Assembly (NCBI RefSeq): GCF_027594545.1
Contig: NZ_CP115160.1
Location: 746,001 to 810,000 of the forward strand
DNA length: 64,000 nucleotides
Direction: 5' to 3'
From: Algoriphagus sp. TR-M9
GTDB taxonomy: Bacteria; Bacteroidota; Bacteroidia; Cytophagales; Cyclobacteriaceae
Part shown: one piece after another, positions 52,903-62,265 of the stretch
How the letters are laid out: every line of letters begins with the position of its first letter
How positions within the stretch are numbered: the first letter of the stretch is position 1
Translations under genes and position numbers: made by a program
The notes under the pieces: model-generated
Seen by the model: the letters and a program-made list of their open reading frames with translations, nothing else
What the model was told of the DNA's origin: nothing
The model's database searches: none

Positions 52903-54018
52903 TTGAAATCTCAAACCAAGTTATACATCATCTCTGGAGAGCGCTCAGGCGATCTACATGCTTCAAATTTGGTCCTTGCTTTGAAAGCCCAGAATCCAAA
53001 TTTGGCGGTTCGGGGAATGGGGGGGAGCTATTCGGAAAAGGCAGGAGTGGAACTGGCAGTAGATTACTCAGATGTCGCTTTGATGGGCTTCTTAGAAGTT
53101 GTGTTGGGATTTCGAAAAGTTCTCAACTATCTGAAATTAGTCAAAAAGGATATTCTCGCATATAATCCAGATGCGATCATTTTGGTGGATTATGGCGGTT
53201 TTAATATGAAAATTGCCGCCTTTGCCAAGGAAAATAAGATTCCAGTACATTATTATATTCCCCCTAAAGTATGGGCATGGAACCAGAAAAGGGCCTTAAA
53301 GCTTAAAGCATTTACCGATCATATTTATTCCATTCTTCCTTTTGAAACTTCCTTTTTTGAGAAGTATGATCTGAAAGTGAACTATGTGGGGAATCCATTG
53401 CTGGATGAGATTAATAAGTTTGAAGCCCATCAGTTTTTCTTTCAGAAAAATGAGCTGAGTTACCAACCTATCATAGCATTGCTGCCAGGCAGCCGAAAAC
53501 AAGAGATCAATGCAATGCTGGACCGAATGATAGCGTTGGTGAAGGAATTTCCGAATGCGCAATTCGTCATTGCGGGAGTAGGTGACCTGGGGCAGGAGAT
53601 CTACCAAAGAGGCCTGGAGGCCGGTATTCGGGTGATTTATGATCAGACTTACGATTTATTATCCCATGCGGTGGCAGCGGTGGTGACTTCTGGTACAGCT
53701 ACTTTGGAGACGGCCTTGTTCCGTGTTCCTCAAGTGGTGGTATATAGAACTAGCGCTATTTCTTATGCGATCGCTAAAAATTTAATCATGGTTCCGTTTA
53801 TATCTCTGCCCAATTTGATCGCTGAGTATGAAGTAGTGAAGGAGTTGATTCAAAGTGATTTTTCCATAGCCAAAGTGAAAGCCGAACTCCAGCAAATTCT
53901 TAGCAACCAGATCTATAAGGGTCACATGCTACAAGGATATGATCTGATCAAGGCGAGAATAGGGAGCCAAAGTGCTTCTGAGACCACTGCCAAGCTGATT
54001 TTAGAAAGCCTAGACTAA
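52903..54018 (+). CDS. lpxB: Lipid-A-disaccharide synthase
   Basis: A 371-residue GT19 glycosyltransferase that joins lipid X and UDP-diacylglucosamine to lipid A disaccharide at the inner-membrane face. Motifs seen: ISGERSGDLHASNL, ILVDYGGFNMKIA, PPKVWAWNQKRAL, IALLPGSRKQEI, and VVTSGTATLETALFRVPQVV. The start is TTG at 52903 (codons for KSQTKLYIISGE follow): the frame has a stop three codons earlier and no ATG before the conserved N-terminus. It is 23 nt after queD. Confidence 0.94.
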   Translation: MKSQTKLYIISGERSGDLHASNLVLALKAQNPNLAVRGMGGSYSEKAGVELAVDYSDVALMGFLEVVLGFRKVLNYLKLVKKDILAYNPDAIILVDYGGFNMKIAAFAKENKIPVHYYIPPKVWAWNQKRALKLKAFTDHIYSILPFETSFFEKYDLKVNYVGNPLLDEINKFEAHQFFFQKNELSYQPIIALLPGSRKQEINAMLDRMIALVKEFPNAQFVIAGVGDLGQEIYQRGLEAGIRVIYDQTYDLLSHAVAAVVTSGTATLETALFRVPQVVVYRTSAISYAIAKNLIMVPFISLPNLIAEYEVVKELIQSDFSIAKVKAELQQILSNQIYKGHMLQGYDLIKARIGSQSASETTAKLILESLD

Positions 54019-54024
54019 AAAAAT

Positions 54025-54052
54025 AAACCCTGCCTCGTATGAAGCAGGGTTT
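54025..54052. terminator. Bidirectional terminator between lpxB and clpX
   Basis: A 9-bp stem (aaaccctgc / gcagggttt) with a 10-nt loop. A long A run on the left becomes a T run for the minus strand, so it fits clpX best; the plus strand has a shorter T stretch. Confidence 0.85.
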
Positions 54053-54056
54053 GGGT

Positions 54057-55280
54057 TTATGCGACTTGGAGTCTTTTAAACTTTGACTTGTCGAATTTCT
54101 CTCTGGCATATTTCTCGTCTATGACCAGTTCCTTGATAGAATCATCAGAAGGAATATCATACATCGCATCTGTGATGATCGCTTCGCAAATAGACCGCAG
54201 CCCTCGTGCGCCAAGATTGAATTCCACCGCCTTTTCCACGATAAAATCCAGTCCGCTTTCCTCGAATACGACTTTTACGCCTTCATAGTCCATCAGTTTG
54301 GCGTATTGCTTAACCAAGGCATTCTTAGGTTCAGTAAGGATTCGCTTCAACGCATCTGCATGCAATGGATCCAAGTGTGTCAGTACAGGTAGCCTTCCGA
54401 TTAACTCAGGAATTAACCCAAATGCTTTTAGATCCTGCGCGGTAACATATTGTAGTAAGTTTTCGCGGTCTGCCACATTTTCATTAGCAGACTTGCTAAA
54501 TCCCATTGGCTGGGTATTCAGTCTTTTACCTATATGTCTGGCAATCCCGTCAAAAGCTCCACCGCAGATGAAGAGGATGTTTTCCGTATTCACTGCGATC
54601 ATTTTCTGGTCTGGGTGCTTTCTGCCACCTTGAGGTGGTACATTGACCACGGTGCCTTCCAGTAATTTCAGCATAGCCTGCTGTACACCTTCACCACTTA
54701 CATCACGGGTAATGGATGGATTGTCAGATTTTCTGGCAATTTTATCCAGCTCATCTATGTATACTATTCCCCGCTCAGCTGCTTCCACATTATAATCTGC
54801 CGCTTGTAGCAGGCGTGTGAGAATGCTTTCTACATCTTCGCCCACATAGCCGGCCTCAGTGAGTACTGTGGCATCTGCGATGCAAAATGGGACTTCAAGT
54901 GTCTTTGCTAGTGTTTTTGCAAGGTATGTTTTACCGGTACCTGTATCACCCACCATGATGATGTTTGATTTTTCAATCTTCACTTCATCTTTCTCTTCCT
55001 TTTGGAACAGGCGTTTGTAGTGGTTATATACAGCCACAGTCAGAACTTTCTTGGCATCCTCTTGGCCGATGACATATTGGTCAAGATACTGAGTCAGTTC
55101 TTTTGGTTTTTTAAGCTTGATTTTAGGTTTTGCTCCAGGCTTCTTGGTTTTTTCTTCTTCACCAAGAATCATGTGGGCTTGTTCTATGCAGAAATTACAG
55201 ATGTGGGCAGATATTCCTGACACCATCAGATCTACATCTTTCTTATTTCTACCACAAAAGGAGCAGGTAACTTGAGCCAT
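54057..55280 (-). CDS. clpX: ATP-dependent Clp protease ATP-binding subunit ClpX
   Basis: A 407-residue AAA+ unfoldase that feeds substrates to ClpP. The N-terminal zinc domain has CSFCGRNKK and CNFCIEQA. Walker A is [13 protein letters not shown], Walker B is [11 protein letters not shown], and the pore loop and sensor regions ([34 protein letters not shown]) are in place. The start overlaps the clpP stop by 1 bp (TAATG), so it is translated together with clpP. Confidence 0.97.
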   Translation of the reverse strand: MAQVTCSFCGRNKKDVDLMVSGISAHICNFCIEQAHMILGEEEKTKKPGAKPKIKLKKPKELTQYLDQYVIGQEDAKKVLTVAVYNHYKRLFQKEEKDEVKIEKSNIIMVGDTGTGKTYLAKTLAKTLEVPFCIADATVLTEAGYVGEDVESILTRLLQAADYNVEAAERGIVYIDELDKIARKSDNPSITRDVSGEGVQQAMLKLLEGTVVNVPPQGGRKHPDQKMIAVNTENILFICGGAFDGIARHIGKRLNTQPMGFSKSANENVADRENLLQYVTAQDLKAFGLIPELIGRLPVLTHLDPLHADALKRILTEPKNALVKQYAKLMDYEGVKVVFEESGLDFIVEKAVEFNLGARGLRSICEAIITDAMYDIPSDDSIKELVIDEKYAREKFDKSKFKRLQVA

Positions 55281-55954
55281 TACTTAGGTTTTTTTACTAG
55301 TACTTCGTCGATTAGACCATATTCTTTCGCCTCTGGAGCTTTTAGCCAATAGTCTCTTTCAGAATCTTTTTCTATTTGATCGTAGGTTTTGCCGGTGTGA
55401 TCTGCCAGGATTTGATACAATTCCTCTCTCATAGAAAGGATGAGTTTTAAGGAGATCTCCATATCGGTAGATTTACCTTGCATTCCTCCAGATGGCTGGT
55501 GGATCATCACTCGGGCATGCTTCAGGGCAGATCTTTTGTCTTTGGCGCCTCCTGCGAGTAGTACTGCTCCCATAGAGGCAGCGATACCTGTGCAGATGGT
55601 GGCCACATCCGGATTAATGTACTGCATGGTGTCATAGATACCTAATCCCGCTGTCACAGATCCTCCCGGACTATTGATATAGAGTAGCACATCTTTTTTC
55701 GAATCTACAGATTCTAAGAAAAGCAGCTGGGCTACGATGATATTTGCAATATGATCATCCACTCCTGTGCCCAGGAAAATTATCCTGTCCATGATCAATC
55801 TGGAGAATACGTCTATTTCCCGGAAATTCTGAGGTCGCTCTTCAATCACTGAGCGAGTCATATTCTCAATATGCTGGGTGTACTGGTCAAATGCCGTACC
55901 GCTTACGCCCTGATTGTGAATGGCGTATTTTCTGAATTCTTCTTTGTTGATCAT
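55280..55954 (-). CDS. clpP: ATP-dependent Clp protease proteolytic subunit ClpP
   Basis: A 224-residue serine protease of the ClpP family. The catalytic Ser is in [14 protein letters not shown], the His in [15 protein letters not shown], and the Asp in the C-terminal region. It also shows [20 protein letters not shown] and [20 protein letters not shown]. Its length allows for a short N-terminal propeptide. It is followed by clpX with a 1-bp overlap. tig lies 75 nt upstream with its own hairpin terminator, the usual tig-clpP-clpX order. Confidence 0.97.
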   Translation of the reverse strand: MINKEEFRKYAIHNQGVSGTAFDQYTQHIENMTRSVIEERPQNFREIDVFSRLIMDRIIFLGTGVDDHIANIIVAQLLFLESVDSKKDVLLYINSPGGSVTAGLGIYDTMQYINPDVATICTGIAASMGAVLLAGGAKDKRSALKHARVMIHQPSGGMQGKSTDMEISLKLILSMREELYQILADHTGKTYDQIEKDSERDYWLKAPEAKEYGLIDEVLVKKPK

Positions 55955-55976
55955 CTTTGTAGTTTGTTGTGGTAAA

Positions 55977-55984
55977 CAAAAATA
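55977..55984 (-). promoter_or_regulatory. -7 promoter element for clpP
   Basis: The minus strand reads TATTTTTG, an exact TAnnTTTG, 22 nt before the clpP ATG. It sits in the T run of the tig terminator. Confidence 0.4.
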
Positions 55985-56008
55985 AAAAAAGCCCTTTAAT
56001 AAGGACTT
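55983..56008 (-). terminator. Terminator-like hairpin after tig
   Basis: On the minus strand, aagtcctt pairs with aagggctt (one U-G) around a 4-nt loop and is followed by a T run. It may only partly stop transcription into clpP. Confidence 0.6.
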
Positions 56009-56029
56009 TTTTATGATGATTTAAGCGAA

Positions 56030-57355
56030 TTACTTTTCTAAAAGTTCCTTGAATTCATCAATGCTGATTTCTTTCTCCTTCACGCTGATTTTGTCCAGGG
56101 CAAAAGCAAGAACTTTTTCATTTTGTATTGAGGTCAACATGTTCATATAGTTCTGACCTTCTTCGCCTTTCAAGTAATTATCGACAAACATGTCCATGCT
56201 GTCCTCCATTTGAGCGCCTAGTCCGGATGCAGCAAACTGCTCACGTACCATTTGCTTTGTCTTTTCTATGACTTCCTCATGCTCTGCCTTGATGTCGTTC
56301 TCTGTAGCTACCTTGTTGGAGATCAGAGACCAGGTCAACTGCTTCGCATACATGGGGAATTCTTTTTCCACATCTTCGGCAGATACTTTGCCTTCGTTTG
56401 CAAGGATCAACCACTCCTTCAAAAACTCTTCCGGTAGGTCTACCTTTGCAGTCTCAGTCAATACTTTTTTCAGCTCCTCTTCGGTGAATACTTTAGATTC
56501 CTTATCGTAGTTGGACTGAAGTGTTTCCTGTACTTTGGTTGTGAATTCTTCTTCAGACTTCACGGTATCTGGACCGAAAATTTTATCGAAAAATTCCTGG
56601 TTCAATTCTGCGGCTTCCGTTCTGTTGATGTTTTGGACTGTTAGCGTCATCGGTCCGGAGATCTCAGCAGCTTCTTCGTCGCTCAATCCAAATGCTTCCT
56701 GCCACTGGCCTTTCTTCACGTCTTTGGCGTCAAATTCCACTACATCGCCTTTGCTTACTTTAATAAATTTACCAGCAAGCTTTTTAGTGATAGGGGTAGG
56801 GTCCAGGGTTACAGTTTTTTCAAATTCACCTTCGGTAGCCTTGAGGTCTCCATAGATATGGTCTCCTTCTTCACTTACTTCTGGATTGGTGCTGTTTCCG
56901 TATTGAGACAAAAGATTGTCTATGGTTTCTTTAACTAGCTTGTCGTCAACTTTAATTTGGTACTTGGTAGCTTTGATCTTTGAGTCAAGATTAAGATCAA
57001 TATTTTCTACAAAGCCTATTTTGTAATCAAACTCGAAATCTTTTTGGGTTTTCCAGTCAATGGTTTCAGACTGCTCTACAGGAAGAGGTTCGCCCAGGAT
57101 TTTGAAAGTTTGCTCTTTGAGGTAATTATTAAGAGACTCGCTCAGAATACCGTTGATCTCTTCTACCAAAACGGATGTACCGTAGATGTTTTTCACCATG
57201 GAGATCGGGGCCTTGCCAGGTCGAAATCCTTTGATGTTTGATTTTTTGGCAAAGTCCTTAAGTTTTGCGTCAACCTTAGGTTGGTAATCTGCTTCGTTTA
57301 ATTTAATTTTAATTGAAGCTTGATTTGCTGAGTGCTTGTCTAATGTGATTTCCAA
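56030..57355 (-). CDS. tig: Trigger factor
   Basis: A 441-residue ribosome-bound chaperone. The N-terminal ribosome-binding region has the signature GFRPGKAPISMVKNIYG (residues about 42-58). The middle PPIase-like domain (about 150-245) is weakly conserved, as is usual in Bacteroidota. The C-terminal helical arm follows. The start is TTG at 57355 (codons for EITLDKHS follow): the frame upstream has a stop and no ATG or GTG. It is encoded upstream of clpP-clpX. Confidence 0.93.
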   Translation of the reverse strand: MEITLDKHSANQASIKIKLNEADYQPKVDAKLKDFAKKSNIKGFRPGKAPISMVKNIYGTSVLVEEINGILSESLNNYLKEQTFKILGEPLPVEQSETIDWKTQKDFEFDYKIGFVENIDLNLDSKIKATKYQIKVDDKLVKETIDNLLSQYGNSTNPEVSEEGDHIYGDLKATEGEFEKTVTLDPTPITKKLAGKFIKVSKGDVVEFDAKDVKKGQWQEAFGLSDEEAAEISGPMTLTVQNINRTEAAELNQEFFDKIFGPDTVKSEEEFTTKVQETLQSNYDKESKVFTEEELKKVLTETAKVDLPEEFLKEWLILANEGKVSAEDVEKEFPMYAKQLTWSLISNKVATENDIKAEHEEVIEKTKQMVREQFAASGLGAQMEDSMDMFVDNYLKGEEGQNYMNMLTSIQNEKVLAFALDKISVKEKEISIDEFKELLEK

Positions 57356-57388
57356 AGCTCTAACTATTAAGAATGAAGATTAACTAAA

Positions 57389-57435
57389 AACCCCCAATCC
57401 CTTTCCTGCATGGTACAGTTGAGTGATTGAGGGTT
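57389..57435 (-). terminator. Intrinsic terminator after tRNA-Leu
   Basis: On the minus strand, aaccctcaatc pairs with gattgggggtt over 11 bp (one U-G) and is followed by five T residues. It lies 10 nt after the tRNA 3' end. Confidence 0.8.
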
Positions 57436-57444
57436 CGGTATTAG

Positions 57445-57526
57445 TGCGGATAGAGGGACTCGAACCCCCATGCCTCGCGGCGCTAGATCCTAAGTCTAGT
57501 GCGTCTACCAATTTCGCCACATCCGC
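57445..57526 (-). tRNA. tRNA-Leu (anticodon UAG)
   Basis: An 82-nt class II tRNA with discriminator A; CCA is not encoded. The acceptor stem gcggatg / tatccgc has a terminal G-U. The anticodon stem ctaga / tctag encloses the loop cttagga, so the anticodon is TAG, reading CUA. The variable arm (cgccgcgaggc) and the T loop ggttcgagtcc are typical. It has its own terminator. Confidence 0.95.
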
Positions 57527-57636
57527 AATACGTACAAATCTGACTTGGATCATGCATCCTTGTCGTTTTGTGGATGCAAATGTAGGTACTAAAACAGAAA
57601 ATACAATAGTGTGGAGAAAAAATATTTATCAAATTA

Positions 57637-57665
57637 TTGAAGTTGTCATTTGCCTGCCATTTTTG
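57637..57665 (+). promoter_or_regulatory. Promoter for the RelA/SpoT gene
   Basis: A -33 TTG (57637-57639) is followed after 18 nt by CATTTTTG (57658-57665), one mismatch from TAnnTTTG. It lies 17 nt before the ATG. Confidence 0.5.
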
Positions 57666-57682
57666 TGTAAAATTCCTCTTAT

Positions 57683-59899
57683 ATGATAGAAGTTGATACC
57701 GAAGTAGAACGAAAAGAAATACTGAAGCGCTATAGAAGGCTACTTAGGAACGCCAAACCCGTATTGAAAGAAGGGGATGCTAAGTTTATAAAAAAGGCCT
57801 TTAACGTGTCTATGGAGGCGCATAAAGATATGCGCCGCAAATCTGGTGAGCCATACATTTATCATCCGCTGGAGGTAGCATTGGTTTGCGTCGAAGAGAT
57901 CGGCCTTGGCACGACTTCCATTGTGGCTGCTCTGCTTCACGATGTGGTTGAAGACACGGACTGGGAGCTAGAGGATATTGAGCGGGAATTTGGTTATAAA
58001 GTAATGACCATTATAGATGGTCTTACCAAAATAGCAGGGGTATTTGAATATGGGAGCTCTCAGCAAGCTGAGAATTTCCGCAAGATGCTTTTGACTCTGT
58101 CAGATGATGTACGGGTGATTTTGATCAAGCTCGCAGACCGACTGAACAATATGAGGACCTTGGTAAGCATGCCAAGGCATAAGCAGCTGAAGATAGCCTC
58201 AGAGACCATGTACCTGTATGCGCCATTGGCCCACAGACTGGGATTGTATGCCATTAAGTCCGAGCTAGAGGATTTATATCTGAAATACACCGACACTGCT
58301 ACTTATAAGGATATAGTTCAAAAAATCAATGAGTCAAAGTCATACCGGAATAAGTTTATCAGGAATTTCATTCTCCCCATAGAAGAAGAATTAAAGCACA
58401 CCGGATTGGAATTTACCATTAAGGGGAGGCCTAAGTCTGTTTTTTCTATATATAATAAAATGAAGAAACAGGGGATTCCTTTTGAGGAAGTTTATGATCT
58501 TTTTGCTATTCGGATTATTCTCAATAGTGAACTGGAAAACGAGAAAGCAGATTGCTGGCAGGTTTATTCCATAGTCACGGATTTTTATAGACCTAACCCG
58601 GATCGACTTCGCGACTGGATCAGCACCCCCAGATCCAATGGCTATGAATCACTTCATACTACGGTAATGAGTAATACCGGCCAGTGGGTCGAAGTGCAGA
58701 TCCGGACCGAAAGAATGGATGAAATCGCTGAGCGTGGCTATGCTGCGCATTGGAAGTACAAAGAGAAAGACAGTTCCAAAGCTCCTTCCGGTCTGGATGA
58801 TTGGATCATGCAGGTGAGAGGCTTGCTGGAATCGAATGACGGGAACGCCATAGAATTCATGGATGATTTTCGGGGTAACTTGTTCCATGACGAGGTGTTT
58901 GTGTTTACTCCAAAAGGTGACCTGAAAGTGTTGCCTTTCGAATCTACTGCCTTGGACTTTGCTTTCGAGATCCATACAGAAATAGGAGCGAGGTGTATAG
59001 GTGCCAAAGTAAATCAGCGACTGGTTCCTATTTCACACAAGCTGAAAAATGGAGATCAAGTAGAAATCCTCACGTCCAACAAGCAGAAGCCTACGGAAGA
59101 CTGGCTTAACAATGTGGTTACGTCTCGAGCTAAAGCAAAAATCAAGGATGCGCTCAGGGAAGAAAAAAAATCTTCAATTCTCGACGGCAAGGAAATCGTG
59201 CAGCGCAAGCTGAAGCAGATGAAGATGGATTTCAATTCCGAATCTGTGGAGAAGTTGCGGGCATTTTTCGAATTGAAAACTGCCAATGAGTTTTATTATA
59301 GAGTAGGCAAAGGGATCATAGATCCTACTTCCATCAAATCCTTCAAGGACTTTAAGGCCACTCAGAAGCTTCAGAACAAATCCACCCAAGAAAAAGTAAG
59401 AGATGAATCATCATTTACTAAAGAGATCAAAAGCCTCAAAGGCCCAGATCACGATCAACTCCTGATAGGGGAAGATATGGACGTAGTGGATTATATCCTT
59501 GCCAAATGCTGCAATCCTATCCCTGGCGACGATGTGTTTGGATTTGTGACTGTGAACGAGGGGATTAAAATCCATAGAACTTCCTGTCCCAATGCACTGG
59601 AGCTGCTCTCTAATCATGGAAACCGAGTGATCAAAGCCCGGTGGACCAGTCAAAAGGAAATTGCATTTTTGGCAGGGTTGAGAATTCTAGGTACAGATAG
59701 AGTAGGCCTTATTAATGATGTGACACAGGTGATTTCCAGTGAATTGAAAGTGAATATGCGATCGATCACTGTGGATTCAGATGCAGGTATTTTTGAAGGG
59801 ACGATTAAGCTTTATGTACACAGTACTGAGCATCTAGATAACCTGATCGATACACTCACTGAGGTAGAGGGAATCTTAAAGGTGACAAGGTTTGATTGA
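57683..59899 (+). CDS. RelA/SpoT-family bifunctional (p)ppGpp synthetase/hydrolase
   Basis: 738 residues. The HD hydrolase domain (about 50-200) keeps the metal site in AALLHDVVEDTDW, so hydrolysis is likely active. The synthetase domain (about 245-365) has GRPKSVFSIYNKMKKQG and YESLHTTVM. A TGS domain (about 405-465; FVFTPKGDLKVLPFEST), a helical region with CCNPIPGDDVFG, and a C-terminal ACT domain (about 660-738) follow. It sets the alarmone level in the stringent response. It is a single gene with its own promoter; a Fur-family gene follows after 54 bp. Confidence 0.94.
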   Translation: MIEVDTEVERKEILKRYRRLLRNAKPVLKEGDAKFIKKAFNVSMEAHKDMRRKSGEPYIYHPLEVALVCVEEIGLGTTSIVAALLHDVVEDTDWELEDIEREFGYKVMTIIDGLTKIAGVFEYGSSQQAENFRKMLLTLSDDVRVILIKLADRLNNMRTLVSMPRHKQLKIASETMYLYAPLAHRLGLYAIKSELEDLYLKYTDTATYKDIVQKINESKSYRNKFIRNFILPIEEELKHTGLEFTIKGRPKSVFSIYNKMKKQGIPFEEVYDLFAIRIILNSELENEKADCWQVYSIVTDFYRPNPDRLRDWISTPRSNGYESLHTTVMSNTGQWVEVQIRTERMDEIAERGYAAHWKYKEKDSSKAPSGLDDWIMQVRGLLESNDGNAIEFMDDFRGNLFHDEVFVFTPKGDLKVLPFESTALDFAFEIHTEIGARCIGAKVNQRLVPISHKLKNGDQVEILTSNKQKPTEDWLNNVVTSRAKAKIKDALREEKKSSILDGKEIVQRKLKQMKMDFNSESVEKLRAFFELKTANEFYYRVGKGIIDPTSIKSFKDFKATQKLQNKSTQEKVRDESSFTKEIKSLKGPDHDQLLIGEDMDVVDYILAKCCNPIPGDDVFGFVTVNEGIKIHRTSCPNALELLSNHGNRVIKARWTSQKEIAFLAGLRILGTDRVGLINDVTQVISSELKVNMRSITVDSDAGIFEGTIKLYVHSTEHLDNLIDTLTEVEGILKVTRFD

Positions 59900-59929
59900 T
59901 GAATTGAATCATTTCTAAACCACAAAAGT

Positions 59930-59937
59930 TATATTTG
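59930..59937 (+). promoter_or_regulatory. -7 promoter element for the Fur-family gene
   Basis: TATATTTG exactly fits TAnnTTTG, 16 nt before the ATG at 59954. Confidence 0.45.
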
Positions 59938-59953
59938 AAAAAATACCCAGATA

Positions 59954-60430
59954 ATGCCACTGAACCCAATTCATTTCGAAGAGGTAAAAAAAATATTTAC
60001 AGCTTACCTAGAGACACAAAAACTTCGGAAAACGCCAGAGCGATACGCAATCCTTGAAGAAATCTATTCCCGTACCGGCCATTTTGATGTAGAATCTCTC
60101 TATATCAGCATGAAAAACAAGAACTATCGAGTGAGTAGGGCGACGGTTTATAATACCTTAGATTTACTGGTAGAGTGCGATTTGGTCACCAAGCATCAGT
60201 TTGGCAAGAATCTCGCTCAATTCGAAAAGTCCTATGGATACAAGCAGCATGACCATTTGATCTGTACAGATTGTAACCAGGTGCTGGAATTCTGCGATCC
60301 ACGTATCCAAAACATCCAAAATACCGTAGGTGAGATTCTAAACTTTCAGGTACTACATCATTCCCTGATTTTGTATGGGAACTGTACCAAAGAAAACTGC
60401 GAAAACCGTAAAGAAGAAGCTGAATCATGA
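59954..60430 (+). CDS. Fur-family transcriptional regulator
   Basis: 158 residues. The winged-helix DNA-binding half has [14 protein letters not shown] and [18 protein letters not shown]. The dimerisation half has [18 protein letters not shown], with the His/Asp metal site and one CxxC, and the second Cys pair is in [12 protein letters not shown]. This structural zinc site with two Cys pairs is typical of Fur/PerR proteins. Which metal or peroxide signal it senses is not clear. The stop overlaps the STAS gene start by 4 bp. Confidence 0.9.
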   Translation: MPLNPIHFEEVKKIFTAYLETQKLRKTPERYAILEEIYSRTGHFDVESLYISMKNKNYRVSRATVYNTLDLLVECDLVTKHQFGKNLAQFEKSYGYKQHDHLICTDCNQVLEFCDPRIQNIQNTVGEILNFQVLHHSLILYGNCTKENCENRKEEAES

Positions 60431-60768
60431 AATTGACCTATAACTCCAGCAAAGATGAGCTGGCACATTACTTATATATAGAAGGAGACCTGATCGGAGA
60501 TGAGATGGGGCCAAAGCTGGTGGAGGTAGTATCAGACGCGATAGAGGAGGGAGCAAAGAAATTTGTGGTAGACCTGAGCAAGGTAAGATACATCAGCTCC
60601 AGTGGTATAGGGCTTTTGATTACCATGCTTACCAAAATGCGCAATAAAGACGGAGAGGTATATTTGACTGCACCATCTGACCATGTAAAGAAACTGCTGA
60701 TTATCACCAAACTGAATAATATTTTTACAGTTTTTGATTCGGTAGGCGAATTTAAAAAAAGCGTCTAG
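60427..60768 (+). CDS. STAS-domain protein (anti-anti-sigma factor type)
   Basis: A 113-residue single STAS domain. [19 protein letters not shown] holds the site where SpoIIAA-type proteins are phosphorylated (Ser in SSSG). The C-terminal [13 protein letters not shown] fits the family. Such proteins bind and release partner-switching kinases or anti-sigma factors, but no RsbW-like kinase is encoded nearby. The start ATG overlaps the Fur-family stop (ATGA), so both are made from the same mRNA. Confidence 0.87.
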   Translation: MKLTYNSSKDELAHYLYIEGDLIGDEMGPKLVEVVSDAIEEGAKKFVVDLSKVRYISSSGIGLLITMLTKMRNKDGEVYLTAPSDHVKKLLIITKLNNIFTVFDSVGEFKKSV

Positions 60769-60833
60769 CTTGCTTCTATTTGGCAGTTCAGGATTGTTTT
60801 TTGGCTGTTATCAACCTAGCCCAAAAGAAATAA

Positions 60834-62192
<1,359 letters not shown>

Positions 62193-62210
62193 ATAGAGCA
62201 TATTATATAG

Positions 62211-62241
62211 AAGCCTTTGATGATTCGTCAAAGGCTTTTTT
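62211..62241 (+). terminator. Intrinsic terminator after purA
   Basis: A 10-bp stem (aagcctttga / tcaaaggctt) with a 7-nt loop is followed by six T residues. Confidence 0.88.
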
Positions 62242-62265
62242 ATTTCTCCACCTTAAAGGTGTATT

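Noticed and set aside
57423..57686. Plus-strand open frame of 87 codons across the tRNA-Leu
   Set aside because: It is the complement of the tRNA gene and its terminator; the encoded string RIEGLEPPCLAALD is a well-known false product of antisense tRNA.
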